This document shows, piece after piece, positions 44,158 to 52,722 of a DNA stretch of 64,000 nt; the stretch's first letter is position 1; every line of letters begins with the position of its first letter. The notes under the pieces were generated by a model. The model worked only from the letters and a program-made list of their open reading frames with translations. It was not told the DNA's origin and made no database searches. The position numbers were made by a program, and so were the translations under genes. Source of the stretch: Eubacterium sp. (GTDB lineage: Bacteria > Bacillota > Clostridia > Lachnospirales > Lachnospiraceae); assembly GCA_017514785.1 (NCBI GenBank), contig JAFWIO010000019.1, positions 45,103 through 109,102 of the forward strand, read 5' to 3'.

Positions 44158-46974
44158 ATGCTAACTTATGATTTCTCATCTAGGGGAAAAACCCCTATGT
44201 ATGAGTATTTGTACAACTGCATAAGAGAAGATATATTGTCGGGGAATTTGAAAGCCGACCAGAAGTTGCCATCCAAACGAGAGATGGCTTCTAATCATGG
44301 AATCAGCATTATCACTGTTCAAAATGCATACGAGCAGTTGATGGTGGAGGGCTACATCTATTCGCAGGAGAAGAAGGGCTACTTTGTGAGCAAAGTGGAC
44401 AGCGGATTCAAGGTAGAGGAACCTAAAAAGTCTTCCGCGCCAAAGAAAACCGCGACTAACAAGAAAGAAGAAAAGCCATTAGTTGACTTTTCATCTAACC
44501 ACTTGCTCTACGATAGTTTTCCGTTTAATACTTGGTCAAAGATTATGAGAAAAACTATCACTGACAGTGAGCCAGATTTCCTTGAGAGTCCAAACCACGC
44601 AGGAGTGGAAGAGTTAAGGAACGCTATTGCAAATCACCTACAGGACTTTCGTGGCATGCGAGTAAATCCTGACAACATAGTGGTGGGCGCAGGAATGGAA
44701 TACCTTTACGGTCTTATTGTCCAACTTCTTGGCAAAAACCATATGATCGCGATAGAAGATCCAGGCCACAAAAAAGTGGGAAGCGTCTACGAGAGCAACG
44801 GCGTCAAATGCATCCCAATCCCAGTGCGAGATGATGGTATGGATTTAGATGCACTAAAGGCGTCCAAGGCCAAGGTAGTTCACCTATCGCCTTCACACCA
44901 TTTCCCAACTGGATGTGTAATGCCAATTAATAATAGAACTAAGCTACTTGAGATAGTAGACCACGGTTTTGTAATAGAGGATGATTACGACAGCGAATTC
45001 AGATTTAAGGGTCGTCCGCTTCCAACACTTCAAAGCCTAAACCCAGACAAAGTTATATACCTAAACACATTTTCAAAAACTTTGGCGCCATCTATTCGTA
45101 TCGCTTACATGGTGCTTCCAGATGTTTTGATGAACGTGTTTAACGAGAAACTTTCATTCTATTCAAGCACAGTATCAAGCTTCGACCAGTATACTTTGGC
45201 GAAGTTTATTTCTGACGGCTACTATTCAAGACATATAAATAGAATGCGCAACTTCTACAAAGGTTATAGAAAAACCATAATAGACGAACTTAAACAATCT
45301 CCAATGAGTGACAGGATTATAATTCGCGAGGCTACGTCGGGACTTCACTTTATCCTAGAACTAGATTTAAAAGTGGATGATAAAAAGTTTGTAAAAGCTT
45401 TGAGCGATCGAGGCATTAAACTTAAAAAAGTTACTGACTATTGTTACCTCAAAAATGATACTTATAAACATCAGTTCATTATCAACTACTCAGCTGTGCA
45501 GGAAGACAAACTAAAAAAAGCCTTCCAGATAATGAGCGAGGAGTTAGATAAATACGGAAAGAAGACTTCTAAGAAAGTTGATAAAAAACAACCAGTAAAG
45601 ACCACAAAGAAAAAGCAAACAGCAAAGAAACTGGCAAATAAAATAAAGATAGAACTTCCAAAAGAAGTTAAAAATATCATATCCATCCTCGACAAAGAAG
45701 GCTTCGAGGCCTTTGCCGTGGGCGGATGCGTGAGAGACTCTATCCTAAATAGAAACCCGGATGATTGGGACATCACCACATCAGCCAAACCTGAGGATGT
45801 GAAGAAAATCTTTAACCGCACGTTTGATACAGGTATTGAGCACGGAACAGTGACGGTAAGAATGGGCGGCCAGAGCTTTGAGGTTACAACATACAGAATT
45901 GAGGGCGAGTACAAGGATTCGAGACACCCAGAGTCTGTCGAGTTCACATCAGACCTTAAGGAAGATTTGATGAGACGTGACTTTACGATAAATGCTATGG
46001 CCTACAACGACCAGGTTGGCTTGGTAGATGAGTTCGGCGGCATTAAAGATCTAGAAAACAAAATCATAAAGTGCGTTGGAAATCCAACAGAACGCTTTGG
46101 CGAGGACGCACTTAGAATCCTAAGGGCAGTTCGCTTTGCAGCGCAGCTTGGTTTTGACATCGACAAAGAAACTGAAGATGCGATGAAGGAACTTGCACCA
46201 AGTTTGCGAAACATCAGTGCTGAGAGAATTCAGACGGAACTTGAAAAACTAATTATGTCTGATAATCCAGGCATGTTTATAAAAGTGTATGAACTTGGAA
46301 TTACAAGAGTGATACTTCCTGAGTTTGATAGGCTTATGGATCAGGAACAAATTTCCCTTTATCACGACTACAACGTAGGACTTCATACAATCAAAGTTTT
46401 GGAGAACACTAGAAAAGATAAGATACTTAGATGGACTGCGCTTCTTCACGACATTACAAAACCGGACGAGGAATCGATAGATGAAGATGGACAACATCAT
46501 TTCAAAAACCACCCAGATTCAGGTGCAGAGATGGCAAAGTCCATTATGAAACGCCTTAAGATGGACAATAAAACCATTAGGTCCGTCTACCACGTCATAC
46601 TTCATCACGATGACAGACCATATTCGCTAGATCCAGAAAGCATCAGACGAAATGTGCACGAAATAGGAAAAGACTATTACGGTTATTTTCTAGCATTTTC
46701 ATATGCCGATTATATGGGCAAAAGTGAGTACGCGAGAAAAGTGGGATTCCCTATGCTTAAGTACTGCAAAGAGCAGTTTGAGGAAATCAAAAAGAAGGGA
46801 TATGCCACAAGTATAAAGGAACTAAAAATCACCGGCAAAGACCTAATAGATTTAGGTGCAGAACCTGGAGAAAAGATAGGTGAAATATTAGAAGAATTAC
46901 TAGATATGGTCCTAACAGATCCAGAACTAAACACCTTTGAGAAACTCGTAAAAATAGCCGAAAAAATGCTATAA
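44158..46974 (+). CDS. MocR/PdxR-type regulator fused to CCA-adding tRNA nucleotidyltransferase
   Basis: 938 residues. Residues 1-80 are a GntR winged helix (PMYEYLYNCIREDILSGNLKADQKLPSKREMA). Residues about 115-465 are a fold-type I aminotransferase domain with the PLP lysine Lys307 in TFSKTLAPSIRIAY, the MocR architecture. A lysine-rich linker (about 466-500) leads to a class II CCA-adding enzyme: GGCVRD at 522-527, the metal DDWD at 535-538, LMRRDFTINAMAYN and an HD phosphohydrolase-like domain (LLHDITKP, His764-Asp765). Each part alone would be a complete protein. No internal ATG with a ribosome site precedes the nucleotidyltransferase, so one polypeptide is expected. The divergent pdxY supports the PdxR role. 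Confidence 0.92.
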   Translation: MLTYDFSSRGKTPMYEYLYNCIREDILSGNLKADQKLPSKREMASNHGISIITVQNAYEQLMVEGYIYSQEKKGYFVSKVDSGFKVEEPKKSSAPKKTATNKKEEKPLVDFSSNHLLYDSFPFNTWSKIMRKTITDSEPDFLESPNHAGVEELRNAIANHLQDFRGMRVNPDNIVVGAGMEYLYGLIVQLLGKNHMIAIEDPGHKKVGSVYESNGVKCIPIPVRDDGMDLDALKASKAKVVHLSPSHHFPTGCVMPINNRTKLLEIVDHGFVIEDDYDSEFRFKGRPLPTLQSLNPDKVIYLNTFSKTLAPSIRIAYMVLPDVLMNVFNEKLSFYSSTVSSFDQYTLAKFISDGYYSRHINRMRNFYKGYRKTIIDELKQSPMSDRIIIREATSGLHFILELDLKVDDKKFVKALSDRGIKLKKVTDYCYLKNDTYKHQFIINYSAVQEDKLKKAFQIMSEELDKYGKKTSKKVDKKQPVKTTKKKQTAKKLANKIKIELPKEVKNIISILDKEGFEAFAVGGCVRDSILNRNPDDWDITTSAKPEDVKKIFNRTFDTGIEHGTVTVRMGGQSFEVTTYRIEGEYKDSRHPESVEFTSDLKEDLMRRDFTINAMAYNDQVGLVDEFGGIKDLENKIIKCVGNPTERFGEDALRILRAVRFAAQLGFDIDKETEDAMKELAPSLRNISAERIQTELEKLIMSDNPGMFIKVYELGITRVILPEFDRLMDQEQISLYHDYNVGLHTIKVLENTRKDKILRWTALLHDITKPDEESIDEDGQHHFKNHPDSGAEMAKSIMKRLKMDNKTIRSVYHVILHHDDRPYSLDPESIRRNVHEIGKDYYGYFLAFSYADYMGKSEYARKVGFPMLKYCKEQFEEIKKKGYATSIKELKITGKDLIDLGAEPGEKIGEILEELLDMVLTDPELNTFEKLVKIAEKML

Positions 46975-47053
46975 AAAAGCCAATTTAGTGTTTTAATTGA
47001 ATACAATTTATTGTATAATAGTTCGGTGGAAAAATTGAAAAATGGAGATTGAA

Positions 47054-48793
47054 ATGAGTTACAAAGATCTTTATAATGAATGGCTTGAAAATCCTTACTT
47101 TGACGAGGAAACAAAGCAGGAACTTAAAGCAATTGAAAATGATGAAAAGGAAATAGAAGAGCGCTTTTATAAAGAGCTTGAGTTCGGTACAGCCGGCCTA
47201 AGAGGAATCATAGGCGCGGGTACTAACCGTATGAATTTTTATACAGTTGGTAAGGCCACTCAAGGTTTGGCTAACTACATCATTAAGATGAATGGTCAGG
47301 ATAGAGGCGTTGCTATAGCATACGATTCTAGAAATATGTCACCAGAGTTTGCAGATGCCGCAGCACTTTGCTTGGCAGCAAACGGCATTAAGGCTTATGT
47401 GTATGATGCACTTCGTCCAACACCTATGCTTTCATTTGCAGTTAGAGAACTTGGTTGTATTTCTGGTATCAACATTACAGCTAGTCACAACCCAGCAGAG
47501 TACAACGGTTACAAAGTTTATTGGGAAGACGGCGCGCAGGTTACACCTCCACATGACGAGGGAATCACTGCAGAAGTTAACGCTATAGATATTACAGCAG
47601 CCAAGACTATGGATAAACAAGAGGCTATAGATAAAGGTCTTTACATCCAGATTGGCGGAGACATTGATGATAAATACATCGCTGCTATCAAGAAAGTAGT
47701 TAAGCAGCAGGGTGCTATCGATAAAGTAAAAGACAAGTTAAAGATTGTCTATACGCCACTTCACGGAACAGGTAATATTCCAGTGAGACGCGTGCTAGAT
47801 GAACTTGGATTTACAAATGTTTATGTGGTAAAAGAACAGGAGATGCCAAACGGTGATTTTCCTACATGTCCATATCCAAACCCAGAGGATCCACAGACAT
47901 TCGAACTAGCCGTTAAGCTTGGAACTGAAGTGGATGCAGATTTGTTGATGGCTACAGATCCAGACGCAGATAGAATTGGTATTTATGTGCGTGGTGAAGA
48001 ACGTGGCCAGTACATTCCACTAACAGGAAATATGCAAGGTTGTTTGCTTTGCGAATACGAGCTAGATGTTATGAATGTGGAAGGTACAGTTCCAGATGAT
48101 GGCGCAATCATTAAGACTATCGTAAGTACAAACATGGCAAACGACATTGCAAAACACTACGGTGTAGATTGCATAGAGACATTGACAGGTTTTAAATATA
48201 TCGGTGGAAAGATTCTAGAGTTTGAGAAGAGTGGTCATGGAACATTCGTGGCAGGCTTTGAAGAGTCTTACGGATATCTAGTTGGTACACATGCAAGAGA
48301 TAAAGACGCTGTAGTGGCAGCTACGGTCTTTAGCGAGGCCGCAGCTTACTATAAGCAGTGGGACATTTCTCTATGGGATAAGATTAAAGAATTGTACTGG
48401 AGATATGGATACTGGAGAGATAAGACAGAATCTATCACTCTCAAAGGTAAAGAGGGAATTGAAAAGATTAACAATACAATCGAGAAACTTCGTGAGAATC
48501 CACCAAAAGAATTAGCTGGAATTCCTACAAAGGTATTTAAAGATTACAAGTTTGGAACAGTTAAGAATTTCGAGACCGGGGAAGAATCAGACACAGGACT
48601 TCCTAAGTCAAACGTTTTGTATTTTGAGTTTGATTGCGATTGCGCAGCATGGCTAGCGATTAGACCATCAGGTACAGAACCTAAACTTAAATTCTACTAT
48701 GGACTAAAAGGTCAGACAGAAGAGGAAGCAGATGAGAAGATTGCAAAACTTGGAGAAGCAACAATTAACATGGTAAATGAAATGTTGAAATAA
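47054..48793 (+). CDS. Phospho-sugar mutase (phosphoglucomutase type)
   Basis: 579 residues. Interconverts glucose 1- and 6-phosphate (or a mannose analogue). Seen: FGTAGLRGIIGAGTNRMN, the phosphoserine loop TASHNP at 142-147 (Ser144), the metal loop DPDADRIG, the sugar loop GFEESYGYL and the phosphate loop RPSGTEPKLKFYY. Length fits the PgcA type of Firmicutes. The frame also allows ATG 47042, but 47054 has GGAG six bases upstream and starts at the conserved SYKDLYNEWL. A TATAAT at about 47015 may be its -10. Confidence 0.93.
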   Translation: MSYKDLYNEWLENPYFDEETKQELKAIENDEKEIEERFYKELEFGTAGLRGIIGAGTNRMNFYTVGKATQGLANYIIKMNGQDRGVAIAYDSRNMSPEFADAAALCLAANGIKAYVYDALRPTPMLSFAVRELGCISGINITASHNPAEYNGYKVYWEDGAQVTPPHDEGITAEVNAIDITAAKTMDKQEAIDKGLYIQIGGDIDDKYIAAIKKVVKQQGAIDKVKDKLKIVYTPLHGTGNIPVRRVLDELGFTNVYVVKEQEMPNGDFPTCPYPNPEDPQTFELAVKLGTEVDADLLMATDPDADRIGIYVRGEERGQYIPLTGNMQGCLLCEYELDVMNVEGTVPDDGAIIKTIVSTNMANDIAKHYGVDCIETLTGFKYIGGKILEFEKSGHGTFVAGFEESYGYLVGTHARDKDAVVAATVFSEAAAYYKQWDISLWDKIKELYWRYGYWRDKTESITLKGKEGIEKINNTIEKLRENPPKELAGIPTKVFKDYKFGTVKNFETGEESDTGLPKSNVLYFEFDCDCAAWLAIRPSGTEPKLKFYYGLKGQTEEEADEKIAKLGEATINMVNEMLK

Positions 48794-48798
48794 ATAAT

Positions 48799-48834
48799 AA
48801 ACACCATAATGTACATACGTTATGGTGTTTTGTT
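48799..48834 (+). terminator. Terminator after phosphoglucomutase
   Basis: AACACCATAA pairs with TTATGGTGTT around a 10-base loop, followed by TTGTTTT. Confidence 0.85.
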
Positions 48835-48881
48835 TTCTAAATGGCTAACAGCCATACAATTTTATGTAAACCGAGGGAAAT

Positions 48882-49745
48882 ATGAAAAGTATTAAGTTAA
48901 AAGCATATGGAAAAATTAATCTAGGCCTAGATGTCTTGGGCAAAAGAGATGATGGATACCATGATCTTGATATGATTATGCAAAGTGTTGACCTACACGA
49001 TGTAATCACTATCACAAAGAACGATAGTGGAGAAATTACAGTTAAGTCTAACACTTCCAAAATCCCGAACGACAAATCAAACCTAGCCTACAGAGCAGCT
49101 AAACTTTTAATGGAAGAGTTTGGCATTAAAAAAGGCGTAGAAATAGAAATAGAAAAAAATATTCCTATCTCTGGCGGAATGGCTGGCGGAAGCACAGACT
49201 GCGCTGCAGTTCTAAAAGGAATGAACAAACTATTCAAACTCAAACTAACAGAGCAGCAGCTTATGGCTAGAGGAGTAAGACTGGGAGCGGACGTTCCATT
49301 TTGCATTATGGGAAAAACCGCCCGCGCCGAAGGAATAGGCGAAGTCCTAACTCCTATCAAAAACAAGATAAAAGGTTATATTGTTTTGGCGAAGCCACCT
49401 ATTTCTGTATCAACTGGTTTTGTTTATGGAAGAATAGACAAGGTGAAAGTTAAAAATAAGCCAGACACAGAGGCTATGATAAAAGCCTTAGAAGACAATG
49501 ACTTAGAAATGCTAGCATGTAACATTTGCAACGTACTAGAAGAAGTAACTATTCCAGACTATCCAGTAGTGCAAGAGATTAAGGTTATGATGAAAAAAGA
49601 CGGTGCGCTAAATGCTATGATGACAGGAAGTGGTCCTACAGTATTTGGACTATTTGATAGCAAGGAAAAGGCTATAACAGCTATCGGTCATTTGACTGAT
49701 TCAGGCATTTTAGAACAACTTTTCCTAGCAAAGTTTGTTAACTAA
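48882..49745 (+). CDS. ispE: 4-diphosphocytidyl-2-C-methyl-D-erythritol kinase
   Basis: 287 residues. GHMP kinase of the methylerythritol phosphate (MEP) isoprenoid pathway. Seen: KAYGKINLGLDVLGKRDDGYHDLDMIMQSV, the phosphate loop PISGGMAGGSTDCAAVL and the C-terminal MMTGSGPTVFGLF. A hairpin ATGGCT-AAC-AGCCAT (48841-48855) precedes the start. Confidence 0.95.
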   Translation: MKSIKLKAYGKINLGLDVLGKRDDGYHDLDMIMQSVDLHDVITITKNDSGEITVKSNTSKIPNDKSNLAYRAAKLLMEEFGIKKGVEIEIEKNIPISGGMAGGSTDCAAVLKGMNKLFKLKLTEQQLMARGVRLGADVPFCIMGKTARAEGIGEVLTPIKNKIKGYIVLAKPPISVSTGFVYGRIDKVKVKNKPDTEAMIKALEDNDLEMLACNICNVLEEVTIPDYPVVQEIKVMMKKDGALNAMMTGSGPTVFGLFDSKEKAITAIGHLTDSGILEQLFLAKFVN

Positions 49746-49763
49746 TATTTAACAATTAGTTTA

Positions 49764-49792
49764 TTGACGAAAACAGACCTTAAGAGTAGAAT
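49764..49792 (+). promoter_or_regulatory. Promoter of murI
   Basis: TTGACG (49764-49769), 17 bases, TAGAAT (49787-49792). Confidence 0.72.
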
Positions 49793-49807
49793 GTAACAAG
49801 GTGATTT

Positions 49808-50626
49808 ATGGATACATTAAATAACAACGCGCCTATCGGAGTCTTTGACTCGGGCGTAGGCGGGCTCACAGTAGCTAGAGAGATAATTAGACAATTGCCA
49901 AATGAGAGCATCGTATATTTCGGTGACACGGCTAGAGTGCCTTACGGAAGTAAGTCGAAGGACACTATCATACGTTTCTCAAGACAGATAGTGAATTTCC
50001 TAAAGACTAAAAATGTTAAGGCTATTGTTTTTGCGTGCAACACAGCCAGTGCCTTTGCGCTAGATACTATCGAGCGCGAGCTAGACATTCCGGTTATTGG
50101 CGTGGTTAAGCCCGGCGCTATCACAGCTATTCACAGCACAAAGAACAAACGTATCGGAATCATCGGAACAGAAGGTACAATCAAGAGTGAAATGTACACA
50201 AGCTACATTCAAAGCATCGACAAAGACATAGAAGTAGTCGGAAAGGCATGTCCTTTGTTTGTTCCACTAGTGGAAGAGGGAATGTTGGATGATGAAGTCA
50301 CAAAAGAGATGGCTACTAGATATTTAAAGGAACTCCAAAATGAAAATATCGACAGCTTGATTTTAGGTTGTACACACTATCCACTTCTAAGAAAGATGGT
50401 TGGAAAGATTATGGGTCCAGATGTTTGCCTGGTTAACCCAGCATATGAAACTGCTATTGGTCTTCGCGATATGTTATCAGAAACAGGACTATCCGCCGAT
50501 GAGGGAGCAGTTCCATCATACGAGTTTTATGTAAGTGATGATCCGCTTAAATTCAAACAATTTGCAAACACTATAATGCCAACAGATATTGGTATTGTGA
50601 AAGAGGTCAATATAGAAAATTATTAA
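49808..50626 (+). CDS. murI: Glutamate racemase
   Basis: 272 residues. Makes D-glutamate for peptidoglycan without a cofactor. Both catalytic cysteines are present: FACNTASA and LGCTHYPLL; the N-terminal GVFDSGVGGLTVAREI and FGDTARVPYGSKS are diagnostic. Ribosome site AAGGTG. A DUF1934 gene follows after 12 bases. Confidence 0.96.
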   Translation: MDTLNNNAPIGVFDSGVGGLTVAREIIRQLPNESIVYFGDTARVPYGSKSKDTIIRFSRQIVNFLKTKNVKAIVFACNTASAFALDTIERELDIPVIGVVKPGAITAIHSTKNKRIGIIGTEGTIKSEMYTSYIQSIDKDIEVVGKACPLFVPLVEEGMLDDEVTKEMATRYLKELQNENIDSLILGCTHYPLLRKMVGKIMGPDVCLVNPAYETAIGLRDMLSETGLSADEGAVPSYEFYVSDDPLKFKQFANTIMPTDIGIVKEVNIENY

Positions 50627-50638
50627 ATAGAGGGAAAA

Positions 50639-51058
50639 ATGAGTAGAGAAGAAGTTTTAATTGAAATCAAAAGCATTCAGAAGGTAGGCGACCAGGAAGA
50701 AAATGTGGATGTTATCGCAAGAGGTTTTCATACTGCAGAGAATGGTGAACATTTCCTAGAGTATGACGAGTTCGACAACGAAACAGACGACAAAACTGAA
50801 AACACTATCCGCTTTACAGAAAATAAAGCCGAAGTGGTTAGAAAAGGTAACATGACTGGCAACCTTACTTTTGAAAAAGGTGAGAAAAACGAAACTATTT
50901 ACAGTACACCTTTTGGCGATTTAAATATGGATATCATCACAAACGATATTCAGATTGATGAGAAAGACAAACAAATAACTTTAAAAATTGCTTACGAATT
51001 ATATGCTCAAAACGAGAAAGTGTCAGACCACACTATAAACGTGAGCATCAAAAAATAA
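50639..51058 (+). CDS. DUF1934 (YwiB-like) beta-barrel protein
   Basis: 139 residues of alternating strands, typical of the small lipocalin-like DUF1934 family: ENGEHFLEYDEFDNE, NTIRFTENKAEVVRKGNMTGNLTFEKG, YSTPFGDLNMDIITNDIQI. No signal peptide. It lies in a murI unit. Function unknown. Ribosome site AGAGGG. Confidence 0.82.
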   Translation: MSREEVLIEIKSIQKVGDQEENVDVIARGFHTAENGEHFLEYDEFDNETDDKTENTIRFTENKAEVVRKGNMTGNLTFEKGEKNETIYSTPFGDLNMDIITNDIQIDEKDKQITLKIAYELYAQNEKVSDHTINVSIKK

Positions 51059-51090
51059 AAATAATTTAGTTAGATAAACAGGAGGAATAT

Positions 51091-51537
51091 ATGATTAACG
51101 CATTTATGATGATTGGACTTGCTTGGTGGACAATAACACTTATTGCTATAACAGGTGTTTTGCTTGTTGCTGTTATTGTTTTGTTCATTCTAGGTAAGAG
51201 AGCAGAAAAGAAGCAAGAAGGCCAAGAGAAGATGATGGAAGAAAACGCGCAGGTGATCAACTTGTTCGTTATTGATAAGAAGAAGATGAGACTTAAAGAT
51301 GCTGGATTACCACAGGTAGTACTAGAGCAGTCTCCAAAGCTAGCTAAGATGGCTAAGCTACCTATCGTTAAGGTTAAAGCAGGACCAAGAGTGATGAATC
51401 TTATTGCAGATAATAAAATCTGGGATCAAATCCTACCAAAGCAGGATATTAAAGCCACAGTAAGCGGTATCTACATCACTAAAGTCCAAAGACTTCGTGG
51501 CCCAGCTGCACAACCAAAAAAGAAAAAGAGAAGATAA
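51091..51537 (+). CDS. Single-pass membrane protein with basic C-terminus, unknown function
   Basis: 148 residues. A hydrophobic helix at about 8-36 is followed by a charged stretch (KRAEKKQEGQEKMMEEN), a compact domain (VINLFVIDKKKMRLKDAGLPQVVLEQSPKLAKMAKLPIVKVK) and a basic end (KKKKRR). The start has a strong ribosome site (CAGGAGG). No family recognised, but the folded look and spacing support a real gene. Followed by a structured 3' region and terminator. Confidence 0.7.
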   Translation: MINAFMMIGLAWWTITLIAITGVLLVAVIVLFILGKRAEKKQEGQEKMMEENAQVINLFVIDKKKMRLKDAGLPQVVLEQSPKLAKMAKLPIVKVKAGPRVMNLIADNKIWDQILPKQDIKATVSGIYITKVQRLRGPAAQPKKKKRR

Positions 51538-51550
51538 ATATTAAAATACA

Positions 51551-51660
51551 GGTGCGTTGGAACGGCTTTGAGATGATGACTTAGTAGTAATCATTACTCG
51601 AAAAAACATTTAGGGCACCAGCTCAAAAAAAGGAGTTTTCTTGATGAAAACTCCTTTTTG
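51551..51660 (+). other. Structured 3' region ending in a terminator
   Basis: GGTGC (51551-51555) can pair with GCACC (51615-51619), enclosing a two-tier stem: TTTGAG with CTCGAAA and TGATGAC with GTAATCA (about 51568-51603). A strong terminator follows: AAAGGAGTTTTC (51629-51640) with GAAAACTCCTTT (51646-51657). The next gene is on the other strand, so this is a 3' UTR or a separate small RNA, not a leader. I do not recognise the fold. Confidence 0.5.
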
Positions 51661-51668
51661 TTTGCTTC

Positions 51669-51693
51669 AAAAATTGTTTTGTGAACAATTTTT
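51669..51693 (-). terminator. Terminator for plsC (minus strand)
   Basis: AAAAATTGTT and AACAATTTTT form a perfect 10-bp inverted repeat around five bases, with T at the 3' end on the minus strand. Confidence 0.6.
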
Positions 51694-51772
51694 GTCCCTA
51701 TGTTTTTTCTCGTACTGATTAACTAACTCTATCATCTCTGCAGAATGTTCCAACACACCTGCCTTTTGATAT

Positions 51773-52486
51773 TTATATATTCTTTTCTTTCAACTGGTCG
51801 TGCAGCTGGACCGCTAAGTCTTTGATCTGGTGTTTGTCCATGCCGCTTGTGTCTATTGCCTCGTAGAATTTGACGTGGGCTGTGTTTGCATAGAACTTAG
51901 GTGCATGGTTTTCAAATACTTCTTTTTCGTAGTCGATACGTACTGGGATTACTTTGCAGTGGGTCTTTTCGACTATTTTGAATCCGCCTGTTTTAAAGTC
52001 TAGTATTTCGCCGTCTTTGGAGCGGGTGCCCTCTGGGAAGAGGAATATTGAAGTCCCGTTCTTTATTAATTCAGTAGCGTTAAGTACCATCTTTAGTCCG
52101 TCTCTTGGATCTTCTCTGTCTACGAATAGGCAGTGAACGAATCTCATAAGAATGTTTAGAATTGGTACTTTGTTTATTTCTTTCTTTGCAATAAAACCTG
52201 TTGGTTTCTTCATAAGAGGGTAGAGCACGATAATATCAAATAGTGATAGGTGATTACCCACATATAATACAGCCTCATCTGTAGAGATGTTTTCTTTGCC
52301 TTCGGCCACAGTCTTCATTCCGGTAATCAAGTTAGCTAAGAATAGTCCAAACTGTACCCAGCGCAAAGATACCATATCGCATGCTTTTTTGCTGAATAGT
52401 CTAATGATTAGGAATACTAGTGCCATTAGCAATGATATTAGAAAGAATACAACCAAAGGTATTGATATTATTAATAATCTAATCAT
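51773..52486 (-). CDS. plsC: 1-acyl-sn-glycerol-3-phosphate acyltransferase (PlsC family)
   Basis: 237 residues. Acylates lysophosphatidate to phosphatidate at the membrane. Seen: N-terminal hydrophobic segment(s) (LIISIPLVVFFLISLLMALVFLIIRLF), motif I NHLSLFD (His and Asp catalytic pair), FVDREDPRDG and motif III FPEGTRSKDGEI. The minus-strand start has CGGAGG upstream. It is an isolated gene between convergent and divergent neighbours. Confidence 0.9.
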   Translation of the reverse strand: MIRLLIISIPLVVFFLISLLMALVFLIIRLFSKKACDMVSLRWVQFGLFLANLITGMKTVAEGKENISTDEAVLYVGNHLSLFDIIVLYPLMKKPTGFIAKKEINKVPILNILMRFVHCLFVDREDPRDGLKMVLNATELIKNGTSIFLFPEGTRSKDGEILDFKTGGFKIVEKTHCKVIPVRIDYEKEVFENHAPKFYANTAHVKFYEAIDTSGMDKHQIKDLAVQLHDQLKEKNI

Positions 52487-52643
52487 ATTTTAATCCTCCG
52501 CGATTATTATAAACTAACGTATGATAAATAACAAACTAAAAGTTTAGTGTTTATCGTGCGAATAGTCAATAAAAGTAGCATTTATCGGAAAAATGTCAAA
52601 AAGTGCACTTTTTTATGCAATTATGTTAAATTTTTAAAAGGTA

Positions 52644-52672
52644 TTGTAATTGTATTTTTTAAGTTATATAAT
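52644..52672 (+). promoter_or_regulatory. Promoter of the 52723 surface protein
   Basis: TTGTAA (52644-52649), 17 bases, TATAAT (52667-52672), in an AT-rich 236-base gap. The ribosome site AAAGGAGG is a full Shine-Dalgarno match, suggesting strong expression. Confidence 0.75.
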
Positions 52673-52722
52673 TTATAGTACATTAAAAGGGATAATATGC
52701 TATTTTTTAAAGGAGGCAAATT

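Noticed and set aside
45486-45947. Minus-strand open frame of 153 codons inside the PdxR-CCA gene
   Set aside because: Its codons mirror the basic linker; no ribosome site and no recognisable protein.
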